Shown: piece by piece, positions 53,838 through 63,393 of the stretch | How the letters are laid out: each line of letters starts with the position of its first letter | Position numbering within the stretch: position 1 is the stretch's first letter | Origin: Imperialibacter sp. EC-SDR9 | GTDB taxonomy: Bacteria > Bacteroidota > Bacteroidia > Cytophagales > Cyclobacteriaceae | Length of the DNA stretch: 64,000 nucleotides | Assembly: GCF_902498805.1 (NCBI RefSeq) | Contig: NZ_LR701593.1 | Location: 38,190 to 102,189, forward strand | Direction: 5' to 3' | Notes under the pieces: generated by a model | Told to the model about the DNA's origin: nothing | Seen by the model: the letters and a program-made list of their open reading frames with translations, nothing else | Database searches by the model: none | Program-made: the position numbers and the translations under genes

Positions 53838-56231
53838 GTGACAAACGTGGCTGGTTCAGTCCTCTTAAATTTATTCCAAAGGAAGTGGTTCAAATCGATG
53901 GTGACCTTGCTCGCCATTCCTTTAATGCTCATCCTGTTTTACCCCCTGCCGTCTCCCCTTTTTCCTAAGAAATACGCCACACTTCTTCAATCTTCCGATG
54001 GACAGTTGCTGGGAGCCCGCATCTCCTCTGACGGGCAATGGCGCTTCCCCCCGGCTGATTCGGTGCCGCAGAAGTTCGAGGCCGCCATTCTCCTCTTCGA
54101 AGATGAGTACTTCCACTACCATCCGGGTATCAACCCTGTGTCGCTTGGCAGGGCAGTTTGGCAAAATATTCGGTCGGGAAAAATAGTAAGCGGTGGCAGC
54201 ACCCTGACCATGCAAACTGTGAGAATGGCCCTGGAGAATCAGGAGAGAACCTACAGTCAAAAAATCTGGGAGCTCCTGCTTTCCATCAAGCTGGAACTCT
54301 TCTATTCCAAAGAGGAGATACTGCAGCTATATACTTACCACGCACCCTTTGGCGGCAATGTAGTTGGTCTGTCCGCAGCTTCCTGGCGGTATTTCGGTCG
54401 CCCGCCTTATCAGCTTTCGTGGGCAGAAACTGCGGCGCTGGCAGTACTGCCCAACAGCCCCTCCTCAGTATTCCCGGGGAAAAATGAAATCACCTTCAGA
54501 CACAAAAGAGATGCTCTTTTGGAGAAACTCAGTGCAAAAGGCTACATCACCAGCGACGAGGCCCTGCTGGCAAAAGCTGAACCTCTGCCCGGCAAAGTAA
54601 AGCCCTTGCCCAACGATGCTTTCCACCTTTTGCAACGAGCTGAAAAGGACGGTCTGGCCGGTACCATTGTGCAATCGACGCTGGACTTTGCTTTGCAACG
54701 CCAGGTGAGGGAAAAAACGGATCGCTATTCAGAGCAAATGGCCCACAATGAAATCCACAACGCAGCTGCCATTGTTATCGATATTGCTTCAGGAGAAACG
54801 CTCGCCTACGTAGGTAATTCCTTTCCCAATGGTGACGAAACCAACAACCATGGTCAGTTTGTGGACGTGATCACCGCCCGCAGAAGCCCCGGAAGCCTGC
54901 TAAAGCCATTTCTGTACGCCGCAGCGCTGGATGATGGCATTCTCTTACCAAAGGAACTATTGCCCGACATCCCACTCTTTTATCGGGGTTTTGCTCCACA
55001 AAACTTTGATAAAAAATACCGGGGGGCTGTTGCAGCAGATGAGGCGCTTGCCAGCAGCCTCAACGTACCTTTCGTCTTTCTCTTACGGGAATATGGCTAT
55101 GAGAAACTGCACCAGAAGCTCCGGCAAATCGGCATGCAGTCGCTGGATAGACCCGCCAATCACTATGGCCTTTCTTTAATTCTTGGCGGCGCTGAATCGA
55201 CGCTTTGGGAACTGTCCGGTATGTTTGCCGGCATGGCAAGAGCGCTCAACAACTTTCAGGATCGCCCTTACAACAAAGGGTACTCAACGGCGGACTATAG
55301 GCCGAACAGCTACCTTCCACTAAAAACGACCAAACGAGAAGGTGACCTCGAAACCAATGGATTCCTGACGGCACCTTCCATTCTCTACGCCTTTCAGGCA
55401 ATGCAGCAGTTGAGGCGCCCGGAAGAAATGTCAGGTGCAGAAATGTATGGCTCGTACCGCCCCATTGCCTGGAAAACCGGCACCAGTCATGGCTTTCGTG
55501 ATGCCTGGGCCATTGGCCTCAACGACCGCTATTTAGTAGGTGTTTGGGTAGGTAACGCCGATAGTGAGGGCAGACCAGGACTCACTGGCATACGCTCTGC
55601 CTCACCGCTGATGTTCAGCATATTCGAACTGTTGGATGGCGACGCCACCTTCGATGAGCCGTTCGGAAAGATGGTCAGCATCTGCAAAGAAAGCGGACTT
55701 TTGGCAAGCGAGTATTGCACGGAAACAACTGACTCAAATTTACCTGACTATATGCTTCAGGGCAAACGCTGTACCTACCACCACCTTCTCCATCTGGATC
55801 AAGCTGAAAAACACCAGGTAAGCAGCGCCTGCTACGCTGTCGACAAGATGCATTCTAAACCCTGGTTCGTGCTTCCGGCTGTGCAGGCATGGTACTACAA
55901 GCAGTATCATTCCAACTACAAAGAGCCACCACCTTTTCTGTCCTCATGCGCAGAGCAAAACACCAATGGCTTCATGGAATTAATTTATCCCAGAGAGTTC
56001 ACCAAAGTATATGTGCCCGTTGAGCAGGATGGCAAACCAGGCTTGGCCATATTTGAAGCGGCGCACCGTAACCCGGCTTCAACCATCTACTGGCACCTGG
56101 ATGAAGTCTACGTTGGCTCAACGAATTTCATCCATCAAATGGGCTTCCACCCGGAACCTGGCCCCCACATGCTTACACTTGTGGATGAGGAGGGCAATGA
56201 GTTAAAGCAGGGATTTGAGGTCCTGCGATGA
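53838..56231 (+). CDS. pbpC: Penicillin-binding protein 1C
   Basis: The start is GTG 53838; an ATG at 53898 would leave the anchor helix (MVTLLAIPLMLILFY) but remove the 20-residue cytoplasmic tail. The glycosyltransferase family 51 domain shows EDEYFHYHPG (catalytic Glu88) and SGGSTLTMQTVRM. The transpeptidase has SLLK in SPGSLLKPF (Ser about 353), SLN in ASSLNVPFV and KTG in AWKTGTSHGF. A C-terminal PBP1C-specific domain (about 700-797, YPREFTKVYVPVE) completes it. It polymerises and crosslinks peptidoglycan in the periplasm. Pairing with alpha-2-macroglobulin is conserved in many Gram-negatives and suggests repair after attack on the envelope. Confidence 0.94.
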   Translation: MTNVAGSVLLNLFQRKWFKSMVTLLAIPLMLILFYPLPSPLFPKKYATLLQSSDGQLLGARISSDGQWRFPPADSVPQKFEAAILLFEDEYFHYHPGINPVSLGRAVWQNIRSGKIVSGGSTLTMQTVRMALENQERTYSQKIWELLLSIKLELFYSKEEILQLYTYHAPFGGNVVGLSAASWRYFGRPPYQLSWAETAALAVLPNSPSSVFPGKNEITFRHKRDALLEKLSAKGYITSDEALLAKAEPLPGKVKPLPNDAFHLLQRAEKDGLAGTIVQSTLDFALQRQVREKTDRYSEQMAHNEIHNAAAIVIDIASGETLAYVGNSFPNGDETNNHGQFVDVITARRSPGSLLKPFLYAAALDDGILLPKELLPDIPLFYRGFAPQNFDKKYRGAVAADEALASSLNVPFVFLLREYGYEKLHQKLRQIGMQSLDRPANHYGLSLILGGAESTLWELSGMFAGMARALNNFQDRPYNKGYSTADYRPNSYLPLKTTKREGDLETNGFLTAPSILYAFQAMQQLRRPEEMSGAEMYGSYRPIAWKTGTSHGFRDAWAIGLNDRYLVGVWVGNADSEGRPGLTGIRSASPLMFSIFELLDGDATFDEPFGKMVSICKESGLLASEYCTETTDSNLPDYMLQGKRCTYHHLLHLDQAEKHQVSSACYAVDKMHSKPWFVLPAVQAWYYKQYHSNYKEPPPFLSSCAEQNTNGFMELIYPREFTKVYVPVEQDGKPGLAIFEAAHRNPASTIYWHLDEVYVGSTNFIHQMGFHPEPGPHMLTLVDEEGNELKQGFEVLR

Positions 56232-56319
56232 GCTTCAGGCTCTTCGGCGGTAGTCATTTCACCTTTGCTTCCAAGTAAAGGAATCGGTACTTTTAACCAT
56301 TTAAAATGCTGCGTTTTTG

Positions 56320-58713
56320 ATGAAACAACTCCTTTGCTTTTTATTGATATCAATGGCCTTTGTGTCCTGCGATACGGACACCAAACCAACCAGCCTTCTG
56401 GTCAGCCTGGACAGCGTAGAACATATCAGCGGTAAACCGGAGTACCTGGGCAGCCCATTTGTGACGGCCGGCGACCGGGTTTATATGATTGGCCATCAGG
56501 ATGGTAGCTTCCCCGACCTCGGCTGGCATGTAGATGGAGAAATGGGCGGTATCTGGGATCACCCGATTAAATTAATGGATGGTTTTTCAATGAATATCGG
56601 AGAGGTTGGCAAAGAGGCTCCCTGGTGTCTGGATAAGGCCGATGAATTCATCAACTACCCTTTTGCTAACAAACATGTTTTCAGCAACGGCGATTTACAG
56701 GTTCAAAGAATACAATTTGTGCCAGATGATGGCATGGAAGGGCTCATTGTAGAATATACTATCACCAACCAAAGCGAAGAGGAAAAGTCGCTGGAGCTTG
56801 CGTTCACAGGCATGGTGGACCTCAGGCCCGTGTGGTTGGCGGAAAGAAAAAACATTGAGAATGGCAGAGACACCCTCTTTTTGCAGGAGCTTTCCGAGAC
56901 TTATTTAGCAAAAGACCTGAACAACGACTGGTATACCATATTTGGCAGCAGCGAGCCTGTTATCGGATACAGAATCGATGAAAGCCCCTGCCCTCAGGAA
57001 AGAAAAGGGCTGGGCACCGACGGCACCATTGTTTCGAGGGTGACTTTACAGCCCAACGAAACCTACCCGGTTCAGTACTATATCGCTGGCTCATACACAT
57101 CAGCCGACGACGCCCATACCACCTATGATCAGCTAAAAGGAACAGCCTCTGTTACGCTGAAGAACAAAATGAATCGGTATGAGCAAATAGCTCAGGCATC
57201 ATCCATCTCCATCCCCGACAAAGACATTGAAACCATGTACCGATGGGTGAAGTACAATACCGCCTGGCTCATCAGAGATGTGCCGGAAATAGGGAGAGGT
57301 GTTTCCGCCGGGCTACCCGACTATCCGTGGTGGTTTGGTGCCGACAACTGCTATACCCTGCAGGGTATGCTGGCTACTGGCTCCCCGGCTGAAGTGAACT
57401 CGACCATCAACCTGATTGAAAAGCTCTCGATGGAATTAAACGGCAATGGCCGGATCATTCATGAAACCTCCACCAATGGCGAAACCTATAATCCAGGCAA
57501 CCTGAACGAAACGCCTCAGTTTATTTCCCTTCTCTGGACGTTCTACCAGTGGACTGGCCACAAAGAGACAATCGAAAAATACTACCCGGAAGTGAAGAAG
57601 GGTATCAAGTGGATCGAAGAACAGGACAAAGATGGCAACGGCTATCCGGACGGCCCCGGCATGATGGAAATTCATGGGCTGCACAGCGAGATGGTGGATG
57701 TAGTGGTGTACACGCAACAAGCTTATGAAGCTGCTGCGCAAATGGCAATGGAAATGGACGAGCCTGACTTTGGCACTGAATACCAGAAGAAGGCCTATGC
57801 ACTGAAAAAGAAAATCAATAGTGAATGGTGGGTAGAAAGTGCCCAATCGTTCGCTGACTTCCGCTCGACTAAGGCACAAGCGTTGGAGCTGATTGATGCC
57901 GCCATAGTGCGAGCCGACACCATCAACAAACCATGGTCGATCAAAGAGCTGCAGAAAACAAAAAAAGAGTTGGTCGCTAACGCTACTGGAACCACCAGCG
58001 GCTACGTGGTTCACCACAACTGGGTCGTCAACACGCCGACTGAAATGGGCATTGCCGATCCTGAAAAGGCTGACAAGGCTTTAGCTACTGCCAGAAAGTA
58101 CAGCAACCGTTTCGGCATGTACGTGACGGGCATGGACAGAGATGAAGCCAGCGATGCCTCCAACAAATGGAAGTCGTTCAGCTACGTGGGTGCGGTAATG
58201 ACACTACCAACTGGCGTGCAGGCCATATCCGAGGCAAGATACGGGCATCCCGGCGAGGCGCTTGGTTACCTGAAAAAGCTGCACAACTCATTCAGCTACG
58301 CCCTGCCCGGCTCCATGTACGAGGTGAGCCCTGATTATGGCATGATTGTGCAGGCATGGAACATTTACGCCGTTGCTGTCCCGATTGTTAGTTACTTTTT
58401 CGGAATTCAACCAGAGACGCACAAAAAACAGGTGACGATAGCACCCGACATGCCCGAGGGCTGGGACGATGTTTCTATCAGCGACGTGTGGATGGGGGAT
58501 AACGTCATTGGCTTCACAAAAAGCTCGAAAGATAGCCTGGTCACCTATCAGGTGACACAACGAAACCCTGGCTGGACAGTATTATTAAAACTAAAGGGTG
58601 AAAAAAACTCCACAATTCAAGTTAATGGAAAGGTATTTTCTTCAACGGCGGAAAATGAAAATATTATTATCCGTTTAACAGGTGTTGACAATTTGATATC
58701 AATTCAGCGGTAG
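56320..58713 (+). CDS. Six-hairpin glycosidase lipoprotein (amylo-alpha-1,6-glucosidase/GH63-like)
   Basis: The ATG at 56320 is chosen over a TTG one codon earlier. The 797-residue protein has a lipobox (AFVSC), a beta-sandwich N-terminal part (about 60-290, MVDLRPVWLAERKNIENG) and an (alpha/alpha)6 barrel (about 300-700). Barrel marks include GRGVSAGLPDYPWWFGADNCYTLQGMLATG, the Asp-rich EEQDKDGNGYPDGPGMMEI and TGMDRDEASDASNKWKSFSYVGAVMTLPTG. This arrangement is that of glycogen-debranching or GH63-like glycosidases, with Asp/Glu candidates in WFGADN and GPGMMEI. It probably hydrolyses alpha-linked oligosaccharides at the outer membrane or in the periplasm. It follows pbpC by 88 bases. Confidence 0.82.
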   Translation: MKQLLCFLLISMAFVSCDTDTKPTSLLVSLDSVEHISGKPEYLGSPFVTAGDRVYMIGHQDGSFPDLGWHVDGEMGGIWDHPIKLMDGFSMNIGEVGKEAPWCLDKADEFINYPFANKHVFSNGDLQVQRIQFVPDDGMEGLIVEYTITNQSEEEKSLELAFTGMVDLRPVWLAERKNIENGRDTLFLQELSETYLAKDLNNDWYTIFGSSEPVIGYRIDESPCPQERKGLGTDGTIVSRVTLQPNETYPVQYYIAGSYTSADDAHTTYDQLKGTASVTLKNKMNRYEQIAQASSISIPDKDIETMYRWVKYNTAWLIRDVPEIGRGVSAGLPDYPWWFGADNCYTLQGMLATGSPAEVNSTINLIEKLSMELNGNGRIIHETSTNGETYNPGNLNETPQFISLLWTFYQWTGHKETIEKYYPEVKKGIKWIEEQDKDGNGYPDGPGMMEIHGLHSEMVDVVVYTQQAYEAAAQMAMEMDEPDFGTEYQKKAYALKKKINSEWWVESAQSFADFRSTKAQALELIDAAIVRADTINKPWSIKELQKTKKELVANATGTTSGYVVHHNWVVNTPTEMGIADPEKADKALATARKYSNRFGMYVTGMDRDEASDASNKWKSFSYVGAVMTLPTGVQAISEARYGHPGEALGYLKKLHNSFSYALPGSMYEVSPDYGMIVQAWNIYAVAVPIVSYFFGIQPETHKKQVTIAPDMPEGWDDVSISDVWMGDNVIGFTKSSKDSLVTYQVTQRNPGWTVLLKLKGEKNSTIQVNGKVFSSTAENENIIIRLTGVDNLISIQR

Positions 58714-59128
58714 CGGAATCAAAATGCTGATACACTGCAAATCCTGCCATTTGCATCCTATCCACTCTCTTCATTCCCGCAAATAGCGTTCGGTTTATGA
58801 GAAAGGGTGAGGCATATGAAGAGAAAAGTCGATCTTTAACAACCGATATTACAGAAATTGGCTTACCAAACCATTTTAAGTTGTATCTTGTTAATAGCAA
58901 AAAGATTACAACGTGCGCAAACCAAAGGACATACTCAAATTGCCCTTTTCGCCAGATGGCGGAATCGATAGCTGTGTGTTGCTTTGTACGCACAACAAAG
59001 CCTTTGTAAAATAGGCCTCCCATTTCATCAAAGAAGTAAGGAGGCCGGTAGTACTGTTCCTGCAGACTTCTTGCTCTGACTACCCGGAGCACGTTATTCA
59101 ACCTACCTAGCATTTCACTTTCAGGCAT
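58667..59128 (-). CDS. Possible small membrane protein, unknown (low support)
   Basis: A 153-residue frame overlaps the last 47 bases of the glycosidase gene on the opposite strand and fills a 491-base gap (58714-59204) that otherwise shows no gene. It has a hydrophobic stretch (YVLWFAHVVIFLLL) and plausible composition, but no recognised motif, no clear start signal, and it could be a chance frame or a decayed gene. Nothing else was found in the gap. Confidence 0.3.
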   Translation of the reverse strand: MPESEMLGRLNNVLRVVRARSLQEQYYRPPYFFDEMGGLFYKGFVVRTKQHTAIDSAIWRKGQFEYVLWFAHVVIFLLLTRYNLKWFGKPISVISVVKDRLFSSYASPFLINRTLFAGMKRVDRMQMAGFAVYQHFDSATAELISNCQHLLNG

Positions 59129-59204
59129 AATACCACCATACGGATGCCCTATTCACTCAGTGGCATTCGCTTGGTGCCATGTTCAATTTAAATACGACGT
59201 AACG

Positions 59205-59606
59205 ATGAATCCAATTATAACAAAAGCAGACCACAATACAATTAAATCCCTGATAGCTAATCTACCGGATCATTTAAAGACTGCTGAGATAAGACAACTG
59301 ACGAATGAGCTTAATCGTGCTCGGGTTGTTGCAAACGACAAAATACCGGAAGATGTTATTCGACTAAACTCCTATTTTGAAATTGAGGAGATCAATTCAA
59401 AACAACAAATCAACTTCACAGTCACTCTTCCGAACAAAGCAAATATTGCTGAGAAAAGGGTATCCATACTGTCGCCACTTGGCATTGCGCTGATCGGCTT
59501 CAGGAAAGGCATGACTGTTCAGTGGACGCTACCTGGCGGCCCAAAAAAACTCAAGATATTGAAAGTTGAACAAGCCATAGAAGAGGCTAAAATTCAGACG
59601 CTATGA
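59205..59606 (+). CDS. GreA/GreB-type elongation factor C-terminal domain protein (Rnk-like)
   Basis: The 133-residue protein is read from ATG 59205; 15 residues of the longer frame upstream are rejected. The short N-terminal part (TKADHNTIKSLIANLP ... LTNELNRARVV) replaces the long coiled coil of GreA. The FKBP-like GreA C-terminal domain follows, with VIRLNSYFEIEEI, RVSILSPLGIALIGFRKGMTVQWTLPGGPKKLKILKVE. Rnk and its relatives bind RNA polymerase, but without the acidic coiled-coil tip they do not stimulate cleavage. Its stop overlaps the start of the next gene by 4 bases (ATGA), which is unusual for this family. Confidence 0.88.
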   Translation: MNPIITKADHNTIKSLIANLPDHLKTAEIRQLTNELNRARVVANDKIPEDVIRLNSYFEIEEINSKQQINFTVTLPNKANIAEKRVSILSPLGIALIGFRKGMTVQWTLPGGPKKLKILKVEQAIEEAKIQTL

Positions 59607-60232
59607 AATGGACATACAGCATTCGAAACAAAACAACAGCGGCAGCACTACTCCTGACTGTTTTTTTGATAGTGTTATTCAATAACCTGAAAGAAAGGAA
59701 AAACTCGGTGAAAATCAGCGAAACGATCCATTCGATATTTCAGGATCGGTTGGTGGTGGAGAGCTACATTTTTCAGCACGCAGAGCACCTCCACTTGATC
59801 GAGAGAATTATTGATTCCGAGAACATTGAACATGCCGACAAACAACAGCAGGTGGAGGCGGCCTTCCGGCAAATAATGGTCTTGAACGAGTCGTACCTGG
59901 AAACAGTGCTCACTGAGGAAGAAGAAAGAGTCTTTGGCGGGTTCAACGACCTCAGCAAAAAAATGGGTGCGAAGGCAGAACAGGGTGACCTGACGGCTGC
60001 AAAAGCATACGCAAAGGAGGCAGCATTGTCCCTGAAAACACTTTCTTCCATCCAGGTAACAGAAGGAGCATCTCTAATGACAGACGCTAAAGCACTGTTT
60101 AGTGCAAGCACTTTGTCGTCCCAACTGGAAAGTGCCATTTTACTTGTCATTGCACTGATCATCCAGGCACTGATTTTTGCTTCTAGCACCCTCAAAGTGA
60201 ATAGGCATCCTCAAAACCCAATACTTAATTGA
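59603..60232 (+). CDS. Membrane four-helix-bundle sensor-like protein lacking an output domain
   Basis: The 209-residue protein has a first membrane helix (TAAALLLTVFLIVLFNNL, about 12-30), a periplasmic helical region of about 140 residues with heptad-like hydrophobic spacing and 4HB_MCP-like character (RKNSVKISETIHSIFQDRLVVESYIFQHAEHLHLI; KQQQVEAAFRQIMVLNESYLETVL), then a second membrane helix (AILLVIALIIQALIFASS) and about 15 cytoplasmic residues. Chemoreceptors and histidine kinases with this domain continue into HAMP and signalling modules; here they are absent. It is translationally coupled to the GreA/Rnk-like gene. A hairpin follows at 60245-60277. Confidence 0.75.
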   Translation: MKWTYSIRNKTTAAALLLTVFLIVLFNNLKERKNSVKISETIHSIFQDRLVVESYIFQHAEHLHLIERIIDSENIEHADKQQQVEAAFRQIMVLNESYLETVLTEEEERVFGGFNDLSKKMGAKAEQGDLTAAKAYAKEAALSLKTLSSIQVTEGASLMTDAKALFSASTLSSQLESAILLVIALIIQALIFASSTLKVNRHPQNPILN

Positions 60233-60244
60233 GCGACTAAGCAC

Positions 60245-60277
60245 AGGAAGTCCATTTGCCCAAGTGATGGACTTCCT
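60245..60277 (+). other. Hairpin after the four-helix-bundle gene
   Basis: A perfect 11-bp stem, AGGAAGTCCAT (60245-60255) and ATGGACTTCCT (60267-60277), encloses an 11-base loop. It is followed by nine A residues instead of a U tract, so it does not fit a standard terminator in either direction. It could mark the 3' end of the message by another mechanism. Confidence 0.45.
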
Positions 60278-60458
60278 AAAAAAAAACACTTCTTTCACTG
60301 CCCCATTCATTTCTCCTAAAAGGTCAATTCCCCAACTTTTCTACCGCCTTCGGCCTGCTGTGCCGACGGAAAAAAATTAATATTGTAATTACTTACGCAA
60401 CCTCAGCACTGATTATTACATCTAGGCTACAAGGTCAATCAAAACTCAAATTTTTTAG

Positions 60459-63077
60459 ATGCGTTGTTTTTACTCTTTATCCCTGCTACTGCTGGTGTCT
60501 TTCACCGCTTTAGCCCAAAATACTGGTATTAAAGGCAAAGTGCTTGGAGAGAATAATGAGCCTCTCCCCTTTGCCACTATCTTCATTCGCAACATCAACA
60601 CGGGCACTACTTCCAATGTCGAAGGCGACTATGAGGTACGGCTTGCTCCCGGCAAATACGATGTTGTGTTTCAGTACATTGGCTACGAATCGAACGTGCA
60701 TTTCTTTGAAGTGACTACCGGCTTCGAAACGTACAACCTCGCCCTTAAACCCAGAATATTTCTCCTCAAAGAAGTGGAAGTACGCAGCGGCAAAGAAGAC
60801 CCTGCCTACACCATCATGCGCAAAGCAATCGGCAAGGCCAGCTTCCATGCCAACCAGCTCGATGCCTACGATGCCAAAGTCTACATGAAGGGATCCGGCC
60901 GATTGCTCGACTCACCCTTTTTCCTCCGCAACAAAATAGCCGAAGAGGGCATTGACAGTACTATGGCATTTACTTCCGAGTCGGTGAGTGAGCTGCACTA
61001 CGAACGGCCGAGTACCTACTCGCAAAAGGTGGTGGCGGTGTTCTCGCAGGGGGAAGACAACGGAACAGGCCCTGGTGAGTTCCTCACGGCCAGTTTCTAC
61101 GAGCCAAAGGTTGTGGACGCCATTTCTCCGCTTTCACCCAAAGCATTCGCTTATTACAGGTTTACTTACGACGGCTATTTCCGGGAAGGCGGCTACGTGA
61201 TCAACAAAATACTTGTCACGCCCCGAAGCAAAGGAGACGACATTTTTGAGGGAACAATCTACATCGTTGACGACCTCTGGAGCATCCACAGCCTCGACCT
61301 TACCATGTATAAGCTGGGGATCAAATTCAACATTGAGCAGGTATACAATCCGATCGAGGACAAAGCCTGGCTCCCGGTAAGTCATAAGTTTGTCATCAAC
61401 GGCTCTTTTTTCGGGTTCGACTTCCAGTACAACTACCTGGCCACACTCAGCGAATACAAAATCACCCTCAACCCCGACCTCGACATTCCGGTAACGGTGA
61501 TCGACGAAAAAATAGATAAAGAGGCTGCCGCTGAAGTGAAGCAAAAGACGAAAGGCCAGGAAACACTGGAAAAGCTGGCTCAGAACAAGGAAGTGACCAG
61601 AAAAGACCTGCGCAAGCTGGTGAAGGAATACGAAAAGGAAGAAATGGAAGATCTTGAGTTTCCTGAGATTGTTTCTAATATCTCCATAAAACGAGACTCC
61701 ACCACAAGCTACAACAACGACTCCACCTTCTGGACAAGCATGAGACCTGTGCCACTTACTGCCTATGAGATCAGGGGGTATACGAAGATAGACAGCCTCG
61801 ACAAAGCGGAAGAAGCCGAGTACAAATCAGACACCACGAAAAAAGGAAAAAACAGAAGAGACAGAAAAGTAAGGCTCGGTGATCCAGTTTTTGGAAGCTC
61901 CTACAAGCTGGGGAAAAAGGGTCGCCTTAACATCGAGTCTCCACTACAAACCATCGGCTTCAATACAGTAGAAGGTTTTAATTTCTTTTACGACATCAAC
62001 TACTCACGACGGTTTGAAAATGGCAATAAACTCCAGTTCGGCCCTGTGTTGCGCTATTCTTTTGCCAGAGAAAAGCTCCTACCGAAAGGTTATGTAGATT
62101 TCCAATACGGGGAAAGCGGCACAAGAGGCAGCGCCCGGCTGGAGGCAGGCAGTTATGTGCAGCAGTTAAGTGCCCTTGAGCCCATCCACCCCTATATCAA
62201 CACTGCCTACGCCCTGCTTTTGAAGGAAAGCTATTTAAAACTATATGAAAAGGATTTTGTAAGGCTGGAAAACGAAAAACGATATAACGACAAATTCTCG
62301 GCGAAGGCCAGCGTTGAGTATGCGCAGAGAAGAAGCCTGGCCAACAATTCAGACTACACTTTTTTCAAACACCCCGGAAAAGAATATACAGCCAACAACC
62401 CTCTCAATGCCAATACAGAAATAACAGGCTTTTTTGAGCACCAGGCACTGATATTTAACATTTCAGGGGAGTACAAACCATGGCTGAAGTACAGAATGAA
62501 GAACGGGTCGAAAGAGGAGATCAGGAAGTCGACGCCCACCTTCACTCTTGAGTACAGGAAAGGCATGCCCTGGGCTGAAAGCGATGTTAACTACGACCTG
62601 TTGGACGTAGGGGTGAAACACAGTTTTGAGTGGGGCATCCGTTCCAAGCTGGACGTTCGGGTGAATGCCGGGAAGTTTCTTAATGACAAGGCCATTTACT
62701 TTCCGGACTTTAAGCACTTCCCAGGCAACCAAACACTATTTGCTACGCTAGACCCGGTGGAGAACTTCCGCTTGCTTGATTACTACTATTACAGCACCAA
62801 TGATGAATACGTTACCGCATTTGTGCATAACCAATGGCGCAAGCTAGTGGTGACACAACTTGCTTTTGTGCGGATGATGGGGATTAAAGAAAACATGTTT
62901 ATCAATTACCTCGGCACACCCAATTCTAATAACTACACAGAAGTGGGCTACGGCCTGGATTATATCATGCGGGTTTTCAGGCTGGAGGCCATTGCGGCTT
63001 TTGAAGATGGCCAATACAAGAACTTTGGCGTAAGAATAGGTATTGCAACAAACCTGGAGGACTTATTTGATTTCTGA
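60459..63077 (+). CDS. DUF5686 outer-membrane protein with carboxypeptidase-regulatory-like domain
   Basis: The 872-residue protein has a signal peptide (SLSLLLLVSFTALAQ). A CarboxypepD_reg-like domain (about 22-110) shows GIKGKVLGENNEPLPFATIFIRNINTGTTSNVEGDYEVRL. The DUF5686 region then runs to the end, with DPAYTIMRKAIGKASFHANQLDAYDAKVYMKGSGRL near its start and a beta-barrel-like second half (YKPWLKYRMKNGSKEEIRKSTPTFTLEYRKGMPW). A Lys/Glu/Arg-rich insertion lies around residues 350-475. The C terminus AIAAFEDGQYKNFGVRIGIATN fits an outer-membrane barrel. The function is not known; the family often accompanies envelope or transport genes in Bacteroidota. Confidence 0.9.
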   Translation: MRCFYSLSLLLLVSFTALAQNTGIKGKVLGENNEPLPFATIFIRNINTGTTSNVEGDYEVRLAPGKYDVVFQYIGYESNVHFFEVTTGFETYNLALKPRIFLLKEVEVRSGKEDPAYTIMRKAIGKASFHANQLDAYDAKVYMKGSGRLLDSPFFLRNKIAEEGIDSTMAFTSESVSELHYERPSTYSQKVVAVFSQGEDNGTGPGEFLTASFYEPKVVDAISPLSPKAFAYYRFTYDGYFREGGYVINKILVTPRSKGDDIFEGTIYIVDDLWSIHSLDLTMYKLGIKFNIEQVYNPIEDKAWLPVSHKFVINGSFFGFDFQYNYLATLSEYKITLNPDLDIPVTVIDEKIDKEAAAEVKQKTKGQETLEKLAQNKEVTRKDLRKLVKEYEKEEMEDLEFPEIVSNISIKRDSTTSYNNDSTFWTSMRPVPLTAYEIRGYTKIDSLDKAEEAEYKSDTTKKGKNRRDRKVRLGDPVFGSSYKLGKKGRLNIESPLQTIGFNTVEGFNFFYDINYSRRFENGNKLQFGPVLRYSFAREKLLPKGYVDFQYGESGTRGSARLEAGSYVQQLSALEPIHPYINTAYALLLKESYLKLYEKDFVRLENEKRYNDKFSAKASVEYAQRRSLANNSDYTFFKHPGKEYTANNPLNANTEITGFFEHQALIFNISGEYKPWLKYRMKNGSKEEIRKSTPTFTLEYRKGMPWAESDVNYDLLDVGVKHSFEWGIRSKLDVRVNAGKFLNDKAIYFPDFKHFPGNQTLFATLDPVENFRLLDYYYYSTNDEYVTAFVHNQWRKLVVTQLAFVRMMGIKENMFINYLGTPNSNNYTEVGYGLDYIMRVFRLEAIAAFEDGQYKNFGVRIGIATNLEDLFDF

Positions 63078-63156
63078 AGTTAATAGTGCTCATTATGGAG
63101 AGTTGGTCAACATACTGCAAAAGTCTTATATTTATGAAGCATTAGCATTATGTCAG

Positions 63157-63393
63157 ATGCCGACAATTTTAAGACACAAAGGTTATCGATTCTTCTTTTA
63201 TGCAAATGATCATAGCCCGATGCATATTCATGTTGAAAAAGGTGACGGCACAGCAAAATTTAACCTTGAGCCTATTGAACTCGTTAAATCGAAAAGATTC
63301 AACGCCGCTGAAATCAATGAGATTCGTAAATTAGTGATTGAGAATTTGGAACTGTTTAAGAACAAATGGGATGAGTATTTTAACAAGCTATAA
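63157..63393 (+). CDS. DUF4160 domain protein, first member of an overlapping pair
   Basis: Read from ATG 63157 the protein has 78 residues, matching the compact DUF4160 domain: MPTILRHKGYRFFFYANDH, then SPMHIHVEKGDGTAKFNLEPIEL and a helical C terminus (FNAAEINEIRKLVIENLELF). The open frame back to 63043 runs inside the DUF5686 gene and is not supported. DUF4160 genes are commonly next to DUF2442 genes, as here, and such pairs are suspected toxin-antitoxin modules; no activity is established. The DUF2442 frame overlaps it by 23 bases. Confidence 0.87.
   Translation: MPTILRHKGYRFFFYANDHSPMHIHVEKGDGTAKFNLEPIELVKSKRFNAAEINEIRKLVIENLELFKNKWDEYFNKL

Noticed and set aside
57436..58017. A 193-residue minus-strand frame opposite the six-hairpin glycosidase
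   Set aside because: It lies wholly inside a gene with strong motifs, and shows no recognisable domain of its own.
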